Of a stretch of 64,000 nt of DNA, positions 1 through 8,869 are shown piece by piece. Made by a program: the position numbers and the translations under genes. The notes below the pieces were generated by a model. The model made no database searches and was not told the origin of the DNA. It saw nothing but the letters and a program-made list of their open reading frames with translations. Within the stretch, counting starts at the first letter, position 1. Each line of letters begins with the position of its first letter. The DNA comes from Bacteroidales bacterium UBA6851. GTDB taxonomy: Bacteria; Bacteroidota; Bacteroidia; Bacteroidales; UBA932. The DNA is taken from positions 153,091-217,090 of the forward strand of contig DKDJ01000004.1 in NCBI GenBank assembly GCA_002451795.1. Direction: 5' to 3'.

Positions 1-967
1 GATTAACTTCACCCATAAACTCCACATACGTCAGAAGCCTTTCTCTTTCCTGTCCAAGCAGCGCTTCAAGACTCTCACGGGTCTTCCTGCTTTGGTCCGC
101 ATTGTCTGGAAGCAGGGTACCCTGAAGATTCTCCGGAACATAAAAGACAAATGACACAGAGGATCCATCGACCATAGAAGGATCATTGTCACCTTCTACA
201 ACATCAGCAGAACTTAGCGCAAGGCTTCCACTATCCGAAAACGGCAGTATTCTGCAGTTTGCCTGACGAAGGGACAGACGGCAGTTTTTGAAATACTCCG
301 GATTTGCCCCTGAACCATCAAGGGCGGAATGGTCCACAGTAAGGCTAAGTTTTGCAAACAGTCTCACACATTGGACATTAAGTATTGATTTATCGGTGTA
401 TTCAGCATCTTGAACGCTTCCGGCAAATGGTATTCCATATACAGCCACTTCGGACATCTTCTCATACCTAAACATATCATTTAAATCACTACCGTCAAAA
501 CGATATTCCATAGAGAGGAAATCCGATTCTCTCATAGGAAAATCCGCGCCGAGGGCTCTGCCAAGTCCGCATATAGACCCATCAGTTTTTGAGACAGCCC
601 AAAGACAACCAGAAACATATACCCTAACATTTCTCCCGGCCGGGAAAGACAGTACTGCAGATGCAGACCCATTTGACCCGTCAAAAGCAGACAATGGAAT
701 CTCCTGAACCGAATCAAGAAGTCCGTTGTCCGAGTAATACACATAAACTTCAGCTCCACTAAACCTTTCCTCGCTCCTCTCAAGCATAGGTGACTTGGCA
801 TCTGGAACCCCAACCCCAGAAATATCCATCGTTACCGACACGCGATCTCCACTCGGAACAGGCAAGCATACTGAAATATCAGCATCCGTGATACGATTAC
901 ACGACAACGCTATCAGGCACATAACTGTCCACCCTATAAGTTTTTCATTCAGCATTCTTTTCCTCAT
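1..967 (-). CDS. Fimbrial tip-like lipoprotein (partial, runs off the window)
   Basis: Open reading frame with no stop before the left edge, so the C-terminus is missing. The N-terminus has a lipoprotein-type signal peptide: basic residues, a hydrophobic stretch and Cys at residue 23 (context IALSC). The mature part is Ser/Asp/Val-rich with beta-strand character, e.g. VSVTMDISGVG and AEVYVYYSDNG, as in Bacteroidales fimbrillin-like and tip subunits. It starts 10 bp after the FimB/Mfa2 stop, so it is probably the third structural gene of the fimbrial operon. Family assignment rests on context and overall style rather than a diagnostic motif; an accessory or tip fimbrillin is the best guess. 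A second in-frame ATG lies four codons downstream. Confidence 0.6.
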   Translation of the reverse strand, partial: MRKRMLNEKLIGWTVMCLIALSCNRITDADISVCLPVPSGDRVSVTMDISGVGVPDAKSPMLERSEERFSGAEVYVYYSDNGLLDSVQEIPLSAFDGSNGSASAVLSFPAGRNVRVYVSGCLWAVSKTDGSICGLGRALGADFPMRESDFLSMEYRFDGSDLNDMFRYEKMSEVAVYGIPFAGSVQDAEYTDKSILNVQCVRLFAKLSLTVDHSALDGSGANPEYFKNCRLSLRQANCRILPFSDSGSLALSSADVVEGDNDPSMVDGSSVSFVFYVPENLQGTLLPDNADQSRKTRESLEALLGQERERLLTYVEFMGEVN

Positions 968-976
968 AATACGTCA

Positions 977-1789
977 TCATATAGTTATTTCAATTCTTGA
1001 GGATGTCCATCCTATCACTTCCACAGAAGCTTGCATCCTGGTAAAATCCACCACTACGTTCATATCATCCAAGTCTGGTTTATTCCAATCAAAACCCTTA
1101 GCTTCAAGGAGTTTTCCAACATCTATAGTTGATAACAAATCACTTTTTCCATATATATGATTGGCAGAATGTTCAAGAAGTTCCAAAACCATCTCATTGC
1201 GCAACTGCCTTGGGACAATCACCTCATAACCTGAAGCATTCTTATGCCCGGCCACTACTGTATACTCCCCCTCTAATGCGGACAACTCATAAAGTTTGAA
1301 TGCGTTGCAGTTGGCCTTCACCCTTATATCGAAAGAGAAGTCATCCCCAGGAAGCAGTCCCACCACGATAATATTCATAACACTATATTGCTTGTGCGGG
1401 ATGACCTCCGCATAATACAAATCATCTTCTGCAATTATTTTCTCCGCCCATGCAAACAGAGGACTACATTCGGCACCGGGTGGAACAGAAAGAGTATCCC
1501 CTTTCCACGAGAAGCCTTCAAATCCAAATGCAGCGCCAAGTTTTAGAGGACCTCTTTTGCGGGCCACCTCATATCCAGTACGCTCATATTTCAACAAGTC
1601 TATAGATTCCATATAGCATGTGCCGTCAAAAGCACCCACAAGAGAACTTACATATTTCCCTCCGGCAATCACGCCATCGAAATCAAGATTCACATATACA
1701 GGGCACACGGCCCTATCCTCCTTTACTGAACAGGAGACAACAATTGCACATACACATAGCAACCAAACAGCATATAGTCTGTCTTTCAT
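977..1789 (-). CDS. FimB/Mfa2-family fimbrial anchor lipoprotein
   Basis: Predicted outer-membrane anchor subunit of a Bacteroidales type V fimbria, 270 residues from the chosen ATG. That start gives a clean lipoprotein signal ending VVSC at Cys20; upstream in-frame codons would bury the signal. Just after it comes AVCPVYVNLDFDG, matching the Cys-Pro beta-strand opening of FimB/Mfa2 proteins. In Porphyromonas gingivalis FimB and Mfa2 anchor the fimbria and limit its length; the same role is inferred here. It follows the fimbrillin gene by 67 bp and precedes the partial tip-like gene by 10 bp, the usual major subunit, anchor, accessory order. Confidence 0.75.
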   Translation of the reverse strand: MKDRLYAVWLLCVCAIVVSCSVKEDRAVCPVYVNLDFDGVIAGGKYVSSLVGAFDGTCYMESIDLLKYERTGYEVARKRGPLKLGAAFGFEGFSWKGDTLSVPPGAECSPLFAWAEKIIAEDDLYYAEVIPHKQYSVMNIIVVGLLPGDDFSFDIRVKANCNAFKLYELSALEGEYTVVAGHKNASGYEVIVPRQLRNEMVLELLEHSANHIYGKSDLLSTIDVGKLLEAKGFDWNKPDLDDMNVVVDFTRMQASVEVIGWTSSRIEITI

Positions 1790-1856
1790 GGCTTCATAGA
1801 ATAACAACAAAAAGCCGGCATGCCGCCACAGATAGCAACGGCATGTCAATCCGGAA

Positions 1857-2954
1857 CTATATTGTTTGACTAACCAGTTCTCCTGTAGTCCAATCAACGA
1901 CGTTGATTGTAGCGGTGAGGTCAGAAAACTCTATTTTCTTCCACGGATTATCAGGAGAGCCTCCAATATGTTTAATGACAAGGGACACTTCATACTTATA
2001 GTTACTGTGCAGGTTTCCTAGACGAATAGGATAGATACACGGCTGTCCTCCTACTTCCGCCTCCACGACAAGTGTCGTGACAGCAGGCGCCCATGTGCTA
2101 CTTGGAAGGGTCTCGGCATCATTGGGATACGCATAAAGCGTACTATGCTTCGAAAATTTTGATTTAAACTCCAGAGTCTGATCAATCTGATCATATACAT
2201 CCGAAGTCAGAGCCAATTCTGAAGCAGCATCAGTTTTCTTGAGCGGAGAAATCCAGTTTTCCTGAGGAAGGACAGTTGATGATATGCTTCCTACTGCCGT
2301 TTTGTCCGAATCCGGAATGGTAAAATTCTGCTTGTTCGGCACATTCAAGAGGTACACACCTGTAATCTTCACAGCACCAGGGACTTGATATGCAGGCACA
2401 ATCATATCATTCTCAATATTTTTGATAAAAACCGCCGCACAAACTCTTCTAACTTCCACCGATACAGTCTGGGTATCAGTCTCAAGCTTGACATCCACCT
2501 TTCCAGCCATAACGAAGTCAGAAGGTCCGTTATCAGTAAGAAAAGAAGTTTTTTCCTGAAGTTCATTTATAGTCTTAACCCTCTCCGCATCAGGACCGTC
2601 AACATAGTTGACTTTTGCATTCACCAAAGCCCACACCTGACGAGGCCCTCGTGTGCAGCTAAGTTTCTCTGAAAGAGTAAAACCGCCGTCAGATGACAGT
2701 CCACCCTTATGAACAGCGGCGTCTAGTTTCCCAGTCGAAGTATTGAAAACAAATACCTGTACGTCATTAATTTTCTTCTCGGCAGCAGGCGTCTGCCCAA
2801 CCACCTTTGTAAGTTCATCTCCAATAGACACAGTCAAGACGCAGTCTCCGATACCATCATTACCTTTTAGACTTGACGCATCCTGTTTCATGCAGGATAC
2901 CATAAACGATGCTGCAAATAGCAGCGCTGTACCAATTTTTAATAAGTTTTTCAT
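1857..2954 (-). CDS. Fimbrillin family major subunit (FimA/Mfa1-like lipoprotein)
   Basis: Predicted fimbrial structural subunit, 365 residues from the ATG that gives a lipoprotein signal peptide with Cys21 (FMVSC). Features of the fimbrillin fold include the N-terminal strand CVLTVSIGDELTKV, the segment KINDVQVFVFNTSTGKLD and an Arg-containing region around SVEVRRVCAAVFIKNIEND, resembling the strand where gingipain-type proteases mature FimA/Mfa1. The C-terminus has the NVVDWTTGE pattern common in fimbrillins (DW near the end). Subunits polymerise at the surface after lipoprotein export and proteolytic cleavage; this is inferred from family knowledge. The gene begins only 10 bp after the stop of the OmpA-like lipoprotein gene. 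Confidence 0.75.
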   Translation of the reverse strand: MKNLLKIGTALLFAASFMVSCMKQDASSLKGNDGIGDCVLTVSIGDELTKVVGQTPAAEKKINDVQVFVFNTSTGKLDAAVHKGGLSSDGGFTLSEKLSCTRGPRQVWALVNAKVNYVDGPDAERVKTINELQEKTSFLTDNGPSDFVMAGKVDVKLETDTQTVSVEVRRVCAAVFIKNIENDMIVPAYQVPGAVKITGVYLLNVPNKQNFTIPDSDKTAVGSISSTVLPQENWISPLKKTDAASELALTSDVYDQIDQTLEFKSKFSKHSTLYAYPNDAETLPSSTWAPAVTTLVVEAEVGGQPCIYPIRLGNLHSNYKYEVSLVIKHIGGSPDNPWKKIEFSDLTATINVVDWTTGELVSQTI

Positions 2955-2964
2955 TTTTTTATAA

Positions 2965-4953
2965 TTACAATTCAAAATCAAGTGAGTATTTTCTAATTAG
3001 CCGTGATATTTCAGGGTCAAGATTGCCTCTACTAACATAAGAACGGTCTTTTCGGCAAGCGTGCAAATAGCACTCCACAGCCCTCTTATCGTCCCCCAGT
3101 CTTGAGTAGGCAATAGCAGAAAGATAATCAACCCTCGCTTCTGGCTCCAGATGTTGCAGCACCTCAAGGGCAGATAGATTCCTTTCCATAGCGATCATGG
3201 CCACAGCAGCATTGAGATCTTCATACGGTGCAAGCATAGCAAGCGCTTTCTCATAATTTCTATTTTTCAAAGCATCCACACCCTCCATATAGGCAGCATC
3301 AATTACATTTGTCCTCACTGTATCAGATACCATTCCGCTCCGGTGAAGACAGAATTTAAAATCCACTGTACGCAACGACGGATAAAGCCTTTTCCTTATA
3401 TCGTCATAATATGGACTATATCTCATGCGGGACTCACGAACATCCACATCTTCAACACTCTTCACAAGTGCCTTAAAATCATTTTTATCTTTCTCCGTCA
3501 TAAGACTATCAGAGATAACCAGGCGTTCAAGTTCAGCCCAATTTTCCCCACCACTCCTGCACAAGAAATCAAGTCGAAATTTCTTTGGTGCAATCTTTTC
3601 CACAAAACCGCTTTCCCCATAATCGTCACCAACACTTATCAAGACCCCCGTTTCAGCACGGAGGGAGTCCTCAAGTTCACCCAGATAAGTCTCAAAGTAA
3701 AGGGCAGTATTGGAAGCACGAGCATTACACAAATCCCTATTCATTTTCCAGTTGCCTTCCGGAGACGCATTGGCAGATACAAGTATGGAGTCAATTTCAA
3801 ACCTGCTATCAGAGAGCAATTCCCGTAAAGTTGACTTAACCATGGCAAGTTCAGAGGCGTTGTCAGAAATGTTTTTATCTATCTCCACACTTCCAGGCTT
3901 GAATTCGATATGGCCAGTACGCACCACATCCAGATTTCTCATGACCACCTCGGTCTTGTAGCGGACCTCATCCGAAGACAGAGTGCTCAAAGAACTGATA
4001 TAGAATGTCAATTTCTCGGTCTCTGGAATATCATACAGTTTGGACTCAGAATCCGAGATACTTCCCTTAAGATGAAGGTCAACTTTTTTCAAACCAGACG
4101 GAACATCTATTGTCTGAATATAATCAAATACGATGTCTCCGTCTTTAGTGACAACTGTGTCAAGTCTAACACCATCTTCTGAAATGGGTCTTCTAACATA
4201 GCGATTCCACATTTCTCCCTGCATAGACATCAGCCTTTTATTGCGCTTTATCAGATGCGTTTTCCTATAATGCTCCTCAACTTCATGTACTGACACTCCA
4301 AGCAAACTCTCAAACTGCTCGTCAGAAACGTAAGAACTATCGGTCCTGAAAGACATTATGGAAGGGAAATTCCTCTCAAGAAAGATCTCCATACTCCTAA
4401 CATCCACCAGTTTCGTCGAATCCGTAACTATCCTCTCCACAAAACGCTGGTACTGCTGATACCCCCTCAGCTGACTACGTCTAAAATCCCTGCCTGTCAC
4501 AATCACGTCCTCCAGATCGATACTATCCTCCTGAGCCATAAGCCACGGCGAGAAAACCACCTGCCATTTCGAATCTTGCAACTCCGCTGGGACAGTAATC
4601 TGGAATCTGATGTCCACCTTGCCGAAGCGTTCTGCCACGTTCCTAAAACGAGCCGTTACAACTGCTGCCACAAGTTCTTCATTAGCTACCATCTCTCCGC
4701 TGCCCTCATCCTTTACGGCTTTCATGATATACACATCACAGCCTTCAGGATCCTTCACCACAAGAGTATCTCGTTCAGTGATCAGACGTGAGTCCGGAAG
4801 ATCCGATATATCATCGGGGTTATCATCTATCAGACCTAATTTGGCATTTACATGTGCTTTCTTCAAACCGGCAAGTTTACGACTCGTAGCACATCCAGAC
4901 AAAACAGCAGCAAACAGAAGTAGGAAAAGGAAGAATTTATTCCTACATTTCAT
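2965..4953 (-). CDS. OmpA-like lipoprotein of the fimbrial cluster
   Basis: Large lipoprotein, about 662 residues, with signal peptide and lipobox Cys21 (AVLSGC). The start was chosen at this ATG because the next upstream one adds residues before the signal. The N-terminal half is beta-rich (VTARFRNVAERFGKVDIRFQITVPAELQ is written here only as positions about 85-115). Residues about 350-450 resemble an OmpA C-terminal peptidoglycan-binding domain, with GHIEFKPGSVEID and an MNRDLCNARA helix. The last 120 residues are helical with TPR-like repeats (NYEKALAMLAPYEDL, GDDKRAVECYLHAC). Position directly upstream of fimbrillin suggests a surface or periplasmic assembly role. Its start codon lies inside the end of ssb (11-bp overlap). 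Confidence 0.6.
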   Translation of the reverse strand: MKCRNKFFLFLLLFAAVLSGCATSRKLAGLKKAHVNAKLGLIDDNPDDISDLPDSRLITERDTLVVKDPEGCDVYIMKAVKDEGSGEMVANEELVAAVVTARFRNVAERFGKVDIRFQITVPAELQDSKWQVVFSPWLMAQEDSIDLEDVIVTGRDFRRSQLRGYQQYQRFVERIVTDSTKLVDVRSMEIFLERNFPSIMSFRTDSSYVSDEQFESLLGVSVHEVEEHYRKTHLIKRNKRLMSMQGEMWNRYVRRPISEDGVRLDTVVTKDGDIVFDYIQTIDVPSGLKKVDLHLKGSISDSESKLYDIPETEKLTFYISSLSTLSSDEVRYKTEVVMRNLDVVRTGHIEFKPGSVEIDKNISDNASELAMVKSTLRELLSDSRFEIDSILVSANASPEGNWKMNRDLCNARASNTALYFETYLGELEDSLRAETGVLISVGDDYGESGFVEKIAPKKFRLDFLCRSGGENWAELERLVISDSLMTEKDKNDFKALVKSVEDVDVRESRMRYSPYYDDIRKRLYPSLRTVDFKFCLHRSGMVSDTVRTNVIDAAYMEGVDALKNRNYEKALAMLAPYEDLNAAVAMIAMERNLSALEVLQHLEPEARVDYLSAIAYSRLGDDKRAVECYLHACRKDRSYVSRGNLDPEISRLIRKYSLDFEL

Positions 4954-5290
4954 AGGACATAGGCTCAGGATCATCTATGACCACAAGCCGACTCGCCACG
5001 ATATCGGTATACATTCTTTCTACTCCGTCATTCCCTGTCACTTTCTGATAACGCAAACGACCTTGAATATATACCTTGTCTCCCTTCTGGAGTTTCTCGA
5101 GGTCTTTGATATATTTCCCTTCTCGGGCCATAATATTGTGCCAACTGGTCTCAATGACGGCAGCGCCAGTCTTGTCTTTATAGGCGTAGTTGGTAGCAAT
5201 CGTGATTCTCGCGATTACCGTTTCAGAAAAAGTTTGAAGTTTGAGGTTTCCAATCATTCCCCTGATCTCAATTCTGTTGAGTTGTTCCAT
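4943..5290 (-). CDS. ssb: Single-stranded DNA-binding protein (short form)
   Basis: OB-fold SSB of 115 residues. The N-terminus MEQLNRIEIRGMIGNLK and the segments IATNYAYKD, TSWHNIMAREG, LQKGDKVYIQGRLRYQ follow the SSB pattern (the TxWHN...G..K.l.KG..v.v.Grl.y signature). It ends PEPMSYEM and lacks both the long flexible linker and the acidic C-terminal tip (DDDIPF-like) that recruits repair proteins in canonical SSBs. It is therefore probably a short paralogue rather than the main replication SSB. It is the first gene of a leftward cluster; the following lipoprotein start overlaps its end by 11 bp, suggesting translational coupling or a fortuitous junction. Confidence 0.85.
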   Translation of the reverse strand: MEQLNRIEIRGMIGNLKLQTFSETVIARITIATNYAYKDKTGAAVIETSWHNIMAREGKYIKDLEKLQKGDKVYIQGRLRYQKVTGNDGVERMYTDIVASRLVVIDDPEPMSYEM

Positions 5291-5324
5291 AATGTTTGAG
5301 TTTTACAATAGTATTAAAGTAAAC

Positions 5325-5336
5325 AAACGCGCGTTT
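5325..5336. promoter_or_regulatory. 12-bp palindrome upstream of ssb
   Basis: A perfect 12-bp palindrome (AAACGCGCGTTT) lies 35 bp upstream of the ssb start, in an otherwise AT-rich gap. It could be an operator for ssb or for the divergent zinc-finger gene. No regulator is identified, so function is a guess. Confidence 0.3.
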
Positions 5337-5522
5337 AAGTTCCAGGCACAAAGTAAAGCAAAATGACATAAAACGAACAAAAGAAAAAGATATTTCTATT
5401 TCTTAAATATATTCTGACGAGTTAGCACTAAAAAGAAGCAAAATCACCTATTTCTTTTTTACTGATTCTTGACTTTCCCTGTTTTAGAAATAATATTTGC
5501 AATACATTAAAACGAATAAAAA

Positions 5523-5900
5523 ATGAGAACCAAGAAACAAACTAAGTGCTACTGCCTTGAGTGCGGCACGGAACTTACGGGGCGAAAGGGTAAAAAATTC
5601 TGCAATACAGACTGCAAGAACAAGTATAATAACCGAAAGAACCAAACAATCCGCAGATACAAGGAGGAAACAATAAACAGACTCTCAAGAAACTATGAAA
5701 TTCTTGAAAGTCTGCTAATGGAAAAACTACCCAATATGGGTCTTAAGGAGCTCAACAGCCTCGGTTTCGATGACAACTGCTTTACAAGTCGCACTAAGGA
5801 AAACCATGGACACGACACTCGCTGCTGCTTCGATATAAGCTACGATATCACATCTAATAAAATTTTCAACATCAAGAGGAAAAGCCTTACCAAAGACTGA
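5523..5900 (+). CDS. Small zinc-finger protein of unknown function
   Basis: Protein of 125 residues. The N-terminus holds a CxxC...CxxxC zinc-binding motif (CLECGTELTGRKGKKFCNTDC) followed by a basic stretch KNKYNNRKNQ, a pattern seen in small DUF2116-type zinc-ribbon proteins that may contact nucleic acid. The C-terminal half is helical then mixed, without recognised catalytic residues. It stands alone on the plus strand; its 3' end overlaps the convergent metallophosphatase gene by 14 bp. Just upstream, TAATATTTG at about 5491 is a weak match to the -7 promoter element. Conserved-hypothetical status is the safest call. Confidence 0.6.
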   Translation: MRTKKQTKCYCLECGTELTGRKGKKFCNTDCKNKYNNRKNQTIRRYKEETINRLSRNYEILESLLMEKLPNMGLKELNSLGFDDNCFTSRTKENHGHDTRCCFDISYDITSNKIFNIKRKSLTKD

Positions 5901-6705
5901 TTACACCTACCTGTTCTCCCCAACAGCCGTCTGTTATGATAGGGACTTCCTTACCATCCATATCCTCGACATAAATGAAATCATCCACAAAGGTATGGGA
6001 ATGTCCACCTATAACGAGATCCACATGACGTGTATGAGGGATGACACTCTGATCCTCTGTATATCCAAGATGAGAAAGAAGAATAATGATATCACATTTC
6101 TCCTCGGAATAGAGTATATCAGAATACTTGTTAATAGTCTCTACGTTATCCAATTGAGGGATTCTGGAAGAAATCGTAGCACTAACATTGGTCGAAAGGT
6201 TTGACTCCAGACCAATAATCCCGATTTTCAGTCCTCCCCTCTCGACAATAGTGTAAGGCTTGACAATATTTGAGATACTGAACTGCGACAGATCTATGTT
6301 TGCAGACACTACCTTTGTGTTCTCCAACATAGAGAGTCTCTGTTCAAGAGCCTCTATACCATTATCGAATTCATGATTGCCCAGTGTCACGCAATCGTAT
6401 GCCATATCGTTGAGGATTTTCGGCTCAAGTTGGCCGCCAAGCTCGGAAAAATACGAAGTTCCTTGACTAAAATCACCGGCATCCAGTAGGAGAACCTTGT
6501 CAGTTCCATATACCATTCGAAGAGAATCTATAAGCGCTGCCCTTTCTATCACACCACCTTTTCCTGCATTTTCACCAGAGCGCAACGGCTCGAAGTGACT
6601 ATGAGTATCGTTGGTATGAATAATGACAAGTCGTGGAGTTCTCTCGCATGAAGCCGCCATAAGACATACAAACGCGGCCACTATCATACCCCATCTTCTA
6701 TTCAT
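5887..6705 (-). CDS. Metallophosphatase domain of a split 5'-nucleotidase (lipoprotein)
   Basis: Predicted periplasmic or surface nucleotide/UDP-sugar phosphatase catalytic domain, 272 residues. The signal peptide ends MAASC (Cys20), so it is a lipoprotein. Calcineurin-like metal-binding motifs appear in order: HTNDTHSH, DAGDFSQGT, TLGNHEFDNG, LLSHLGYTED and GGHSHTF. It stops right after the metallophosphatase domain; the C-terminal substrate-binding domain of classical 5'-nucleotidases is encoded by the preceding gene, whose stop overlaps this start by 8 bp. The two products probably act as a pair. The split arrangement is also known from other Bacteroidales. Confidence 0.85.
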   Translation of the reverse strand: MNRRWGMIVAAFVCLMAASCERTPRLVIIHTNDTHSHFEPLRSGENAGKGGVIERAALIDSLRMVYGTDKVLLLDAGDFSQGTSYFSELGGQLEPKILNDMAYDCVTLGNHEFDNGIEALEQRLSMLENTKVVSANIDLSQFSISNIVKPYTIVERGGLKIGIIGLESNLSTNVSATISSRIPQLDNVETINKYSDILYSEEKCDIIILLSHLGYTEDQSVIPHTRHVDLVIGGHSHTFVDDFIYVEDMDGKEVPIITDGCWGEQVGVISLW

Positions 6706-7546
6706 CTTTATTTCCTCCCTTGATTACAAGTCGATCATCCGTGAAATACTCTATAGGCTTTCCCTGCTGTTCGAAACTCTTTATATATGGTAGAATCGAG
6801 TCCACTATCAGGTGATCTGTAATTATAAGTTCCTTCGCATTCTTGCCGACATTCAGCTTATCACCACCGTCAAGCAGGAAGTCAATTGTTCCCACGCCAT
6901 ATATTCTATTGGGATCAATAGGCTTCCCTCCCACAAGAAGAGTATCTATCCTATGCCCATCGACGACAAGTTTCGCTCCAGAAAAAGGCTGTACCGAATT
7001 ATTGGCCATAGACTCGAACAAAGCCTGGAGGTCACTGCCTTTCAAAGCAACATAACATATATAATTCTTAAACGGAAGCATAGAGACAATATCATCCAAA
7101 ATAATGTCACCAGCAGGGAGGTCAACCCTTATTCCGCCAGAATTAACAATTGCCACATCCACTTTCTTCCCGGTATACTTCTCCACATCCACCCTGAGCC
7201 TGTCTACAATAAGGTTTGAGAGTTCGCAGTTCGGACCACGACGAATCATATCCTTGGATGCATGGCCAATTACTGTCTTAAGTTCTGCCATACTTGGCTG
7301 GACATCAATCATATCAGCAGCCACAGAATATGTGGCACTGCCACGCTCAAACACATGACCGTTCGGAGAGACATACTTATCTCCATCAACTACACCAAGA
7401 GCCTGAGGCACATTATCGGCATTAGGAGCTGTAACACCGGTCCTATGACCGTCAATCTCATACTTTTCCCAAGTATATCCGTGATTGCCGCCACATGAGC
7501 ATAAGACAACCACGCTTATCAGTACACTTATTTTTGCTTTATCCAT
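6698..7546 (-). CDS. 5'-nucleotidase C-terminal domain lipoprotein
   Basis: Separate polypeptide of about 282 residues matching the substrate-binding C-terminal domain of UshA/5'-nucleotidases. Recognisable parts are SNLIVDRLRV, DVAIVNSGGIRVDLPAGDI, the FKNYICYVALKGSDLQ segment and YGVGTIDFLLDGGD. Start taken at the ATG that opens a lipoprotein signal (VVVLCSCGG). It overlaps the ABC permease end by 19 bp on one side and the metallophosphatase start by 8 bp on the other, so all are likely translated from one transcript. It should supply nucleobase stacking residues to the partner catalytic domain. Confidence 0.8.
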   Translation of the reverse strand: MDKAKISVLISVVVLCSCGGNHGYTWEKYEIDGHRTGVTAPNADNVPQALGVVDGDKYVSPNGHVFERGSATYSVAADMIDVQPSMAELKTVIGHASKDMIRRGPNCELSNLIVDRLRVDVEKYTGKKVDVAIVNSGGIRVDLPAGDIILDDIVSMLPFKNYICYVALKGSDLQALFESMANNSVQPFSGAKLVVDGHRIDTLLVGGKPIDPNRIYGVGTIDFLLDGGDKLNVGKNAKELIITDHLIVDSILPYIKSFEQQGKPIEYFTDDRLVIKGGNKDE

Positions 7547-8868
7547 TTCCAAAGATCTTTCCATGTTGTTTTCTTTCCAAACATCAATATGCCCACCTTA
7601 TAGATCTTTGCCGATAGCCAAGCGCATGCCACAAATGTTCCGGCAAGCAGCACAATTGAAAGCACAAGTTCCCACATCGGCACTCCAAACGGAAGACGGG
7701 CCAACATAACAATAGGGGACGTAAACGGAATCATGGAGCCCCAGAATACCAAGGCACTATCAGGTGCCTTAAATGCATACAGAGCTATAAAGAAGCCTAT
7801 CAGCACTGGAATAGTGACAGGAAGCTGCAGCTGTGAAGAATCGCCCTCGTTTTCCACTGCAGAACCTATAGCCGCAAACATGGAAGCATAGAGCATATAG
7901 CCCAATATGAAATAGATGATAAATGAGACCAAAATCTCTCCGAGATGCATATTAGAAAGTGTATCTACAATCACAGAGAACTCTGAAGGCTCGGCCATAG
8001 CCGAAATCTGCTCCGCATCCATTCCACTAAGACCCACCATTTCAGTAGTATCCACCCCTGAAAGGAATGCAGGACCGGCCACGGCACTGACCACTCCTAT
8101 TATACCAACCGTCAGCACAATCCAGAGCATGAACTGGGTCAAAGCCACAAGCGCGATTCCAATAATCTTTCCAAACATGAGCTCCGTAGCCTTTACACTA
8201 CTGATCAGCACTTCAACTACCCTGCTGGACTTCTCCTCTATTACTGATGACATAACCATGCCACCAAACATCATTATAAACATATATATGATTATGCCCA
8301 AAACCATAGACACCATCATATAGACACCTGCCTCGGATACCTTCTCTTCACCATCATCTCCCAAAGTATATGAACGAAGTTTGACATCCGCCTTGACATC
8401 CTCCATAATCTTATCAAGACCGGGTATCCCATAAGATGAAATCCTGTAATCCTCCACAGACTTGTCAAGTTTGTCATTGATATTGGACGTCAGATCCATC
8501 CCCAACGGCTTCAATGAGTAAATCTCAGCAGAAACACTTTTAGAAGCAGAATCTATTGGAGATACAAAAAGGACAGCATCAAATCCAAGAGCAGAAAGAT
8601 TGGACTTCAAAGAATCAGGCTCAGCGCCATCAACTATAGAATATGTTACAGCTTCACTACTCTGAAGATTACTGAACACAATGCCTGACGCATCCGCCAC
8701 GGCCACTTTCTTCCCCTCCTCTTTAGCGCCAAGCATTATCAAGCTTGGCAATATACAAAGGGCAGCAAAAAGTATAGGGGAAAGGAAGGTAATGAGAAGA
8801 AAACTCTTCTTCTTCACCCGCGTAGCATACTCGCGTCCGATTACTATACCTACAGTACGAAAATTCAT
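7528..8868 (-). CDS. ABC transporter permease (ABC-2/NatB-like exporter)
   Basis: Membrane protein of 446 residues. One hydrophobic segment lies near the N-terminus (FLLITFLSPILFAALCIL), followed by a large extracytoplasmic domain (about residues 50-180). A cluster of C-terminal membrane segments follows, with the ABC-2 signature region SSVIEEKSSRVVEVLISSV after the second segment. The layout matches NatB/YhaP-type exporters. It begins 2 bp after its ATPase gene ends, so the two form a transporter pair. Substrate unknown; sodium or drug export is known for relatives. It is followed, with overlap, by the 5'-nucleotidase pair. Confidence 0.85.
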   Translation of the reverse strand: MNFRTVGIVIGREYATRVKKKSFLLITFLSPILFAALCILPSLIMLGAKEEGKKVAVADASGIVFSNLQSSEAVTYSIVDGAEPDSLKSNLSALGFDAVLFVSPIDSASKSVSAEIYSLKPLGMDLTSNINDKLDKSVEDYRISSYGIPGLDKIMEDVKADVKLRSYTLGDDGEEKVSEAGVYMMVSMVLGIIIYMFIMMFGGMVMSSVIEEKSSRVVEVLISSVKATELMFGKIIGIALVALTQFMLWIVLTVGIIGVVSAVAGPAFLSGVDTTEMVGLSGMDAEQISAMAEPSEFSVIVDTLSNMHLGEILVSFIIYFILGYMLYASMFAAIGSAVENEGDSSQLQLPVTIPVLIGFFIALYAFKAPDSALVFWGSMIPFTSPIVMLARLPFGVPMWELVLSIVLLAGTFVACAWLSAKIYKVGILMFGKKTTWKDLWKWIKQK

Positions 8869-8869
8869 A

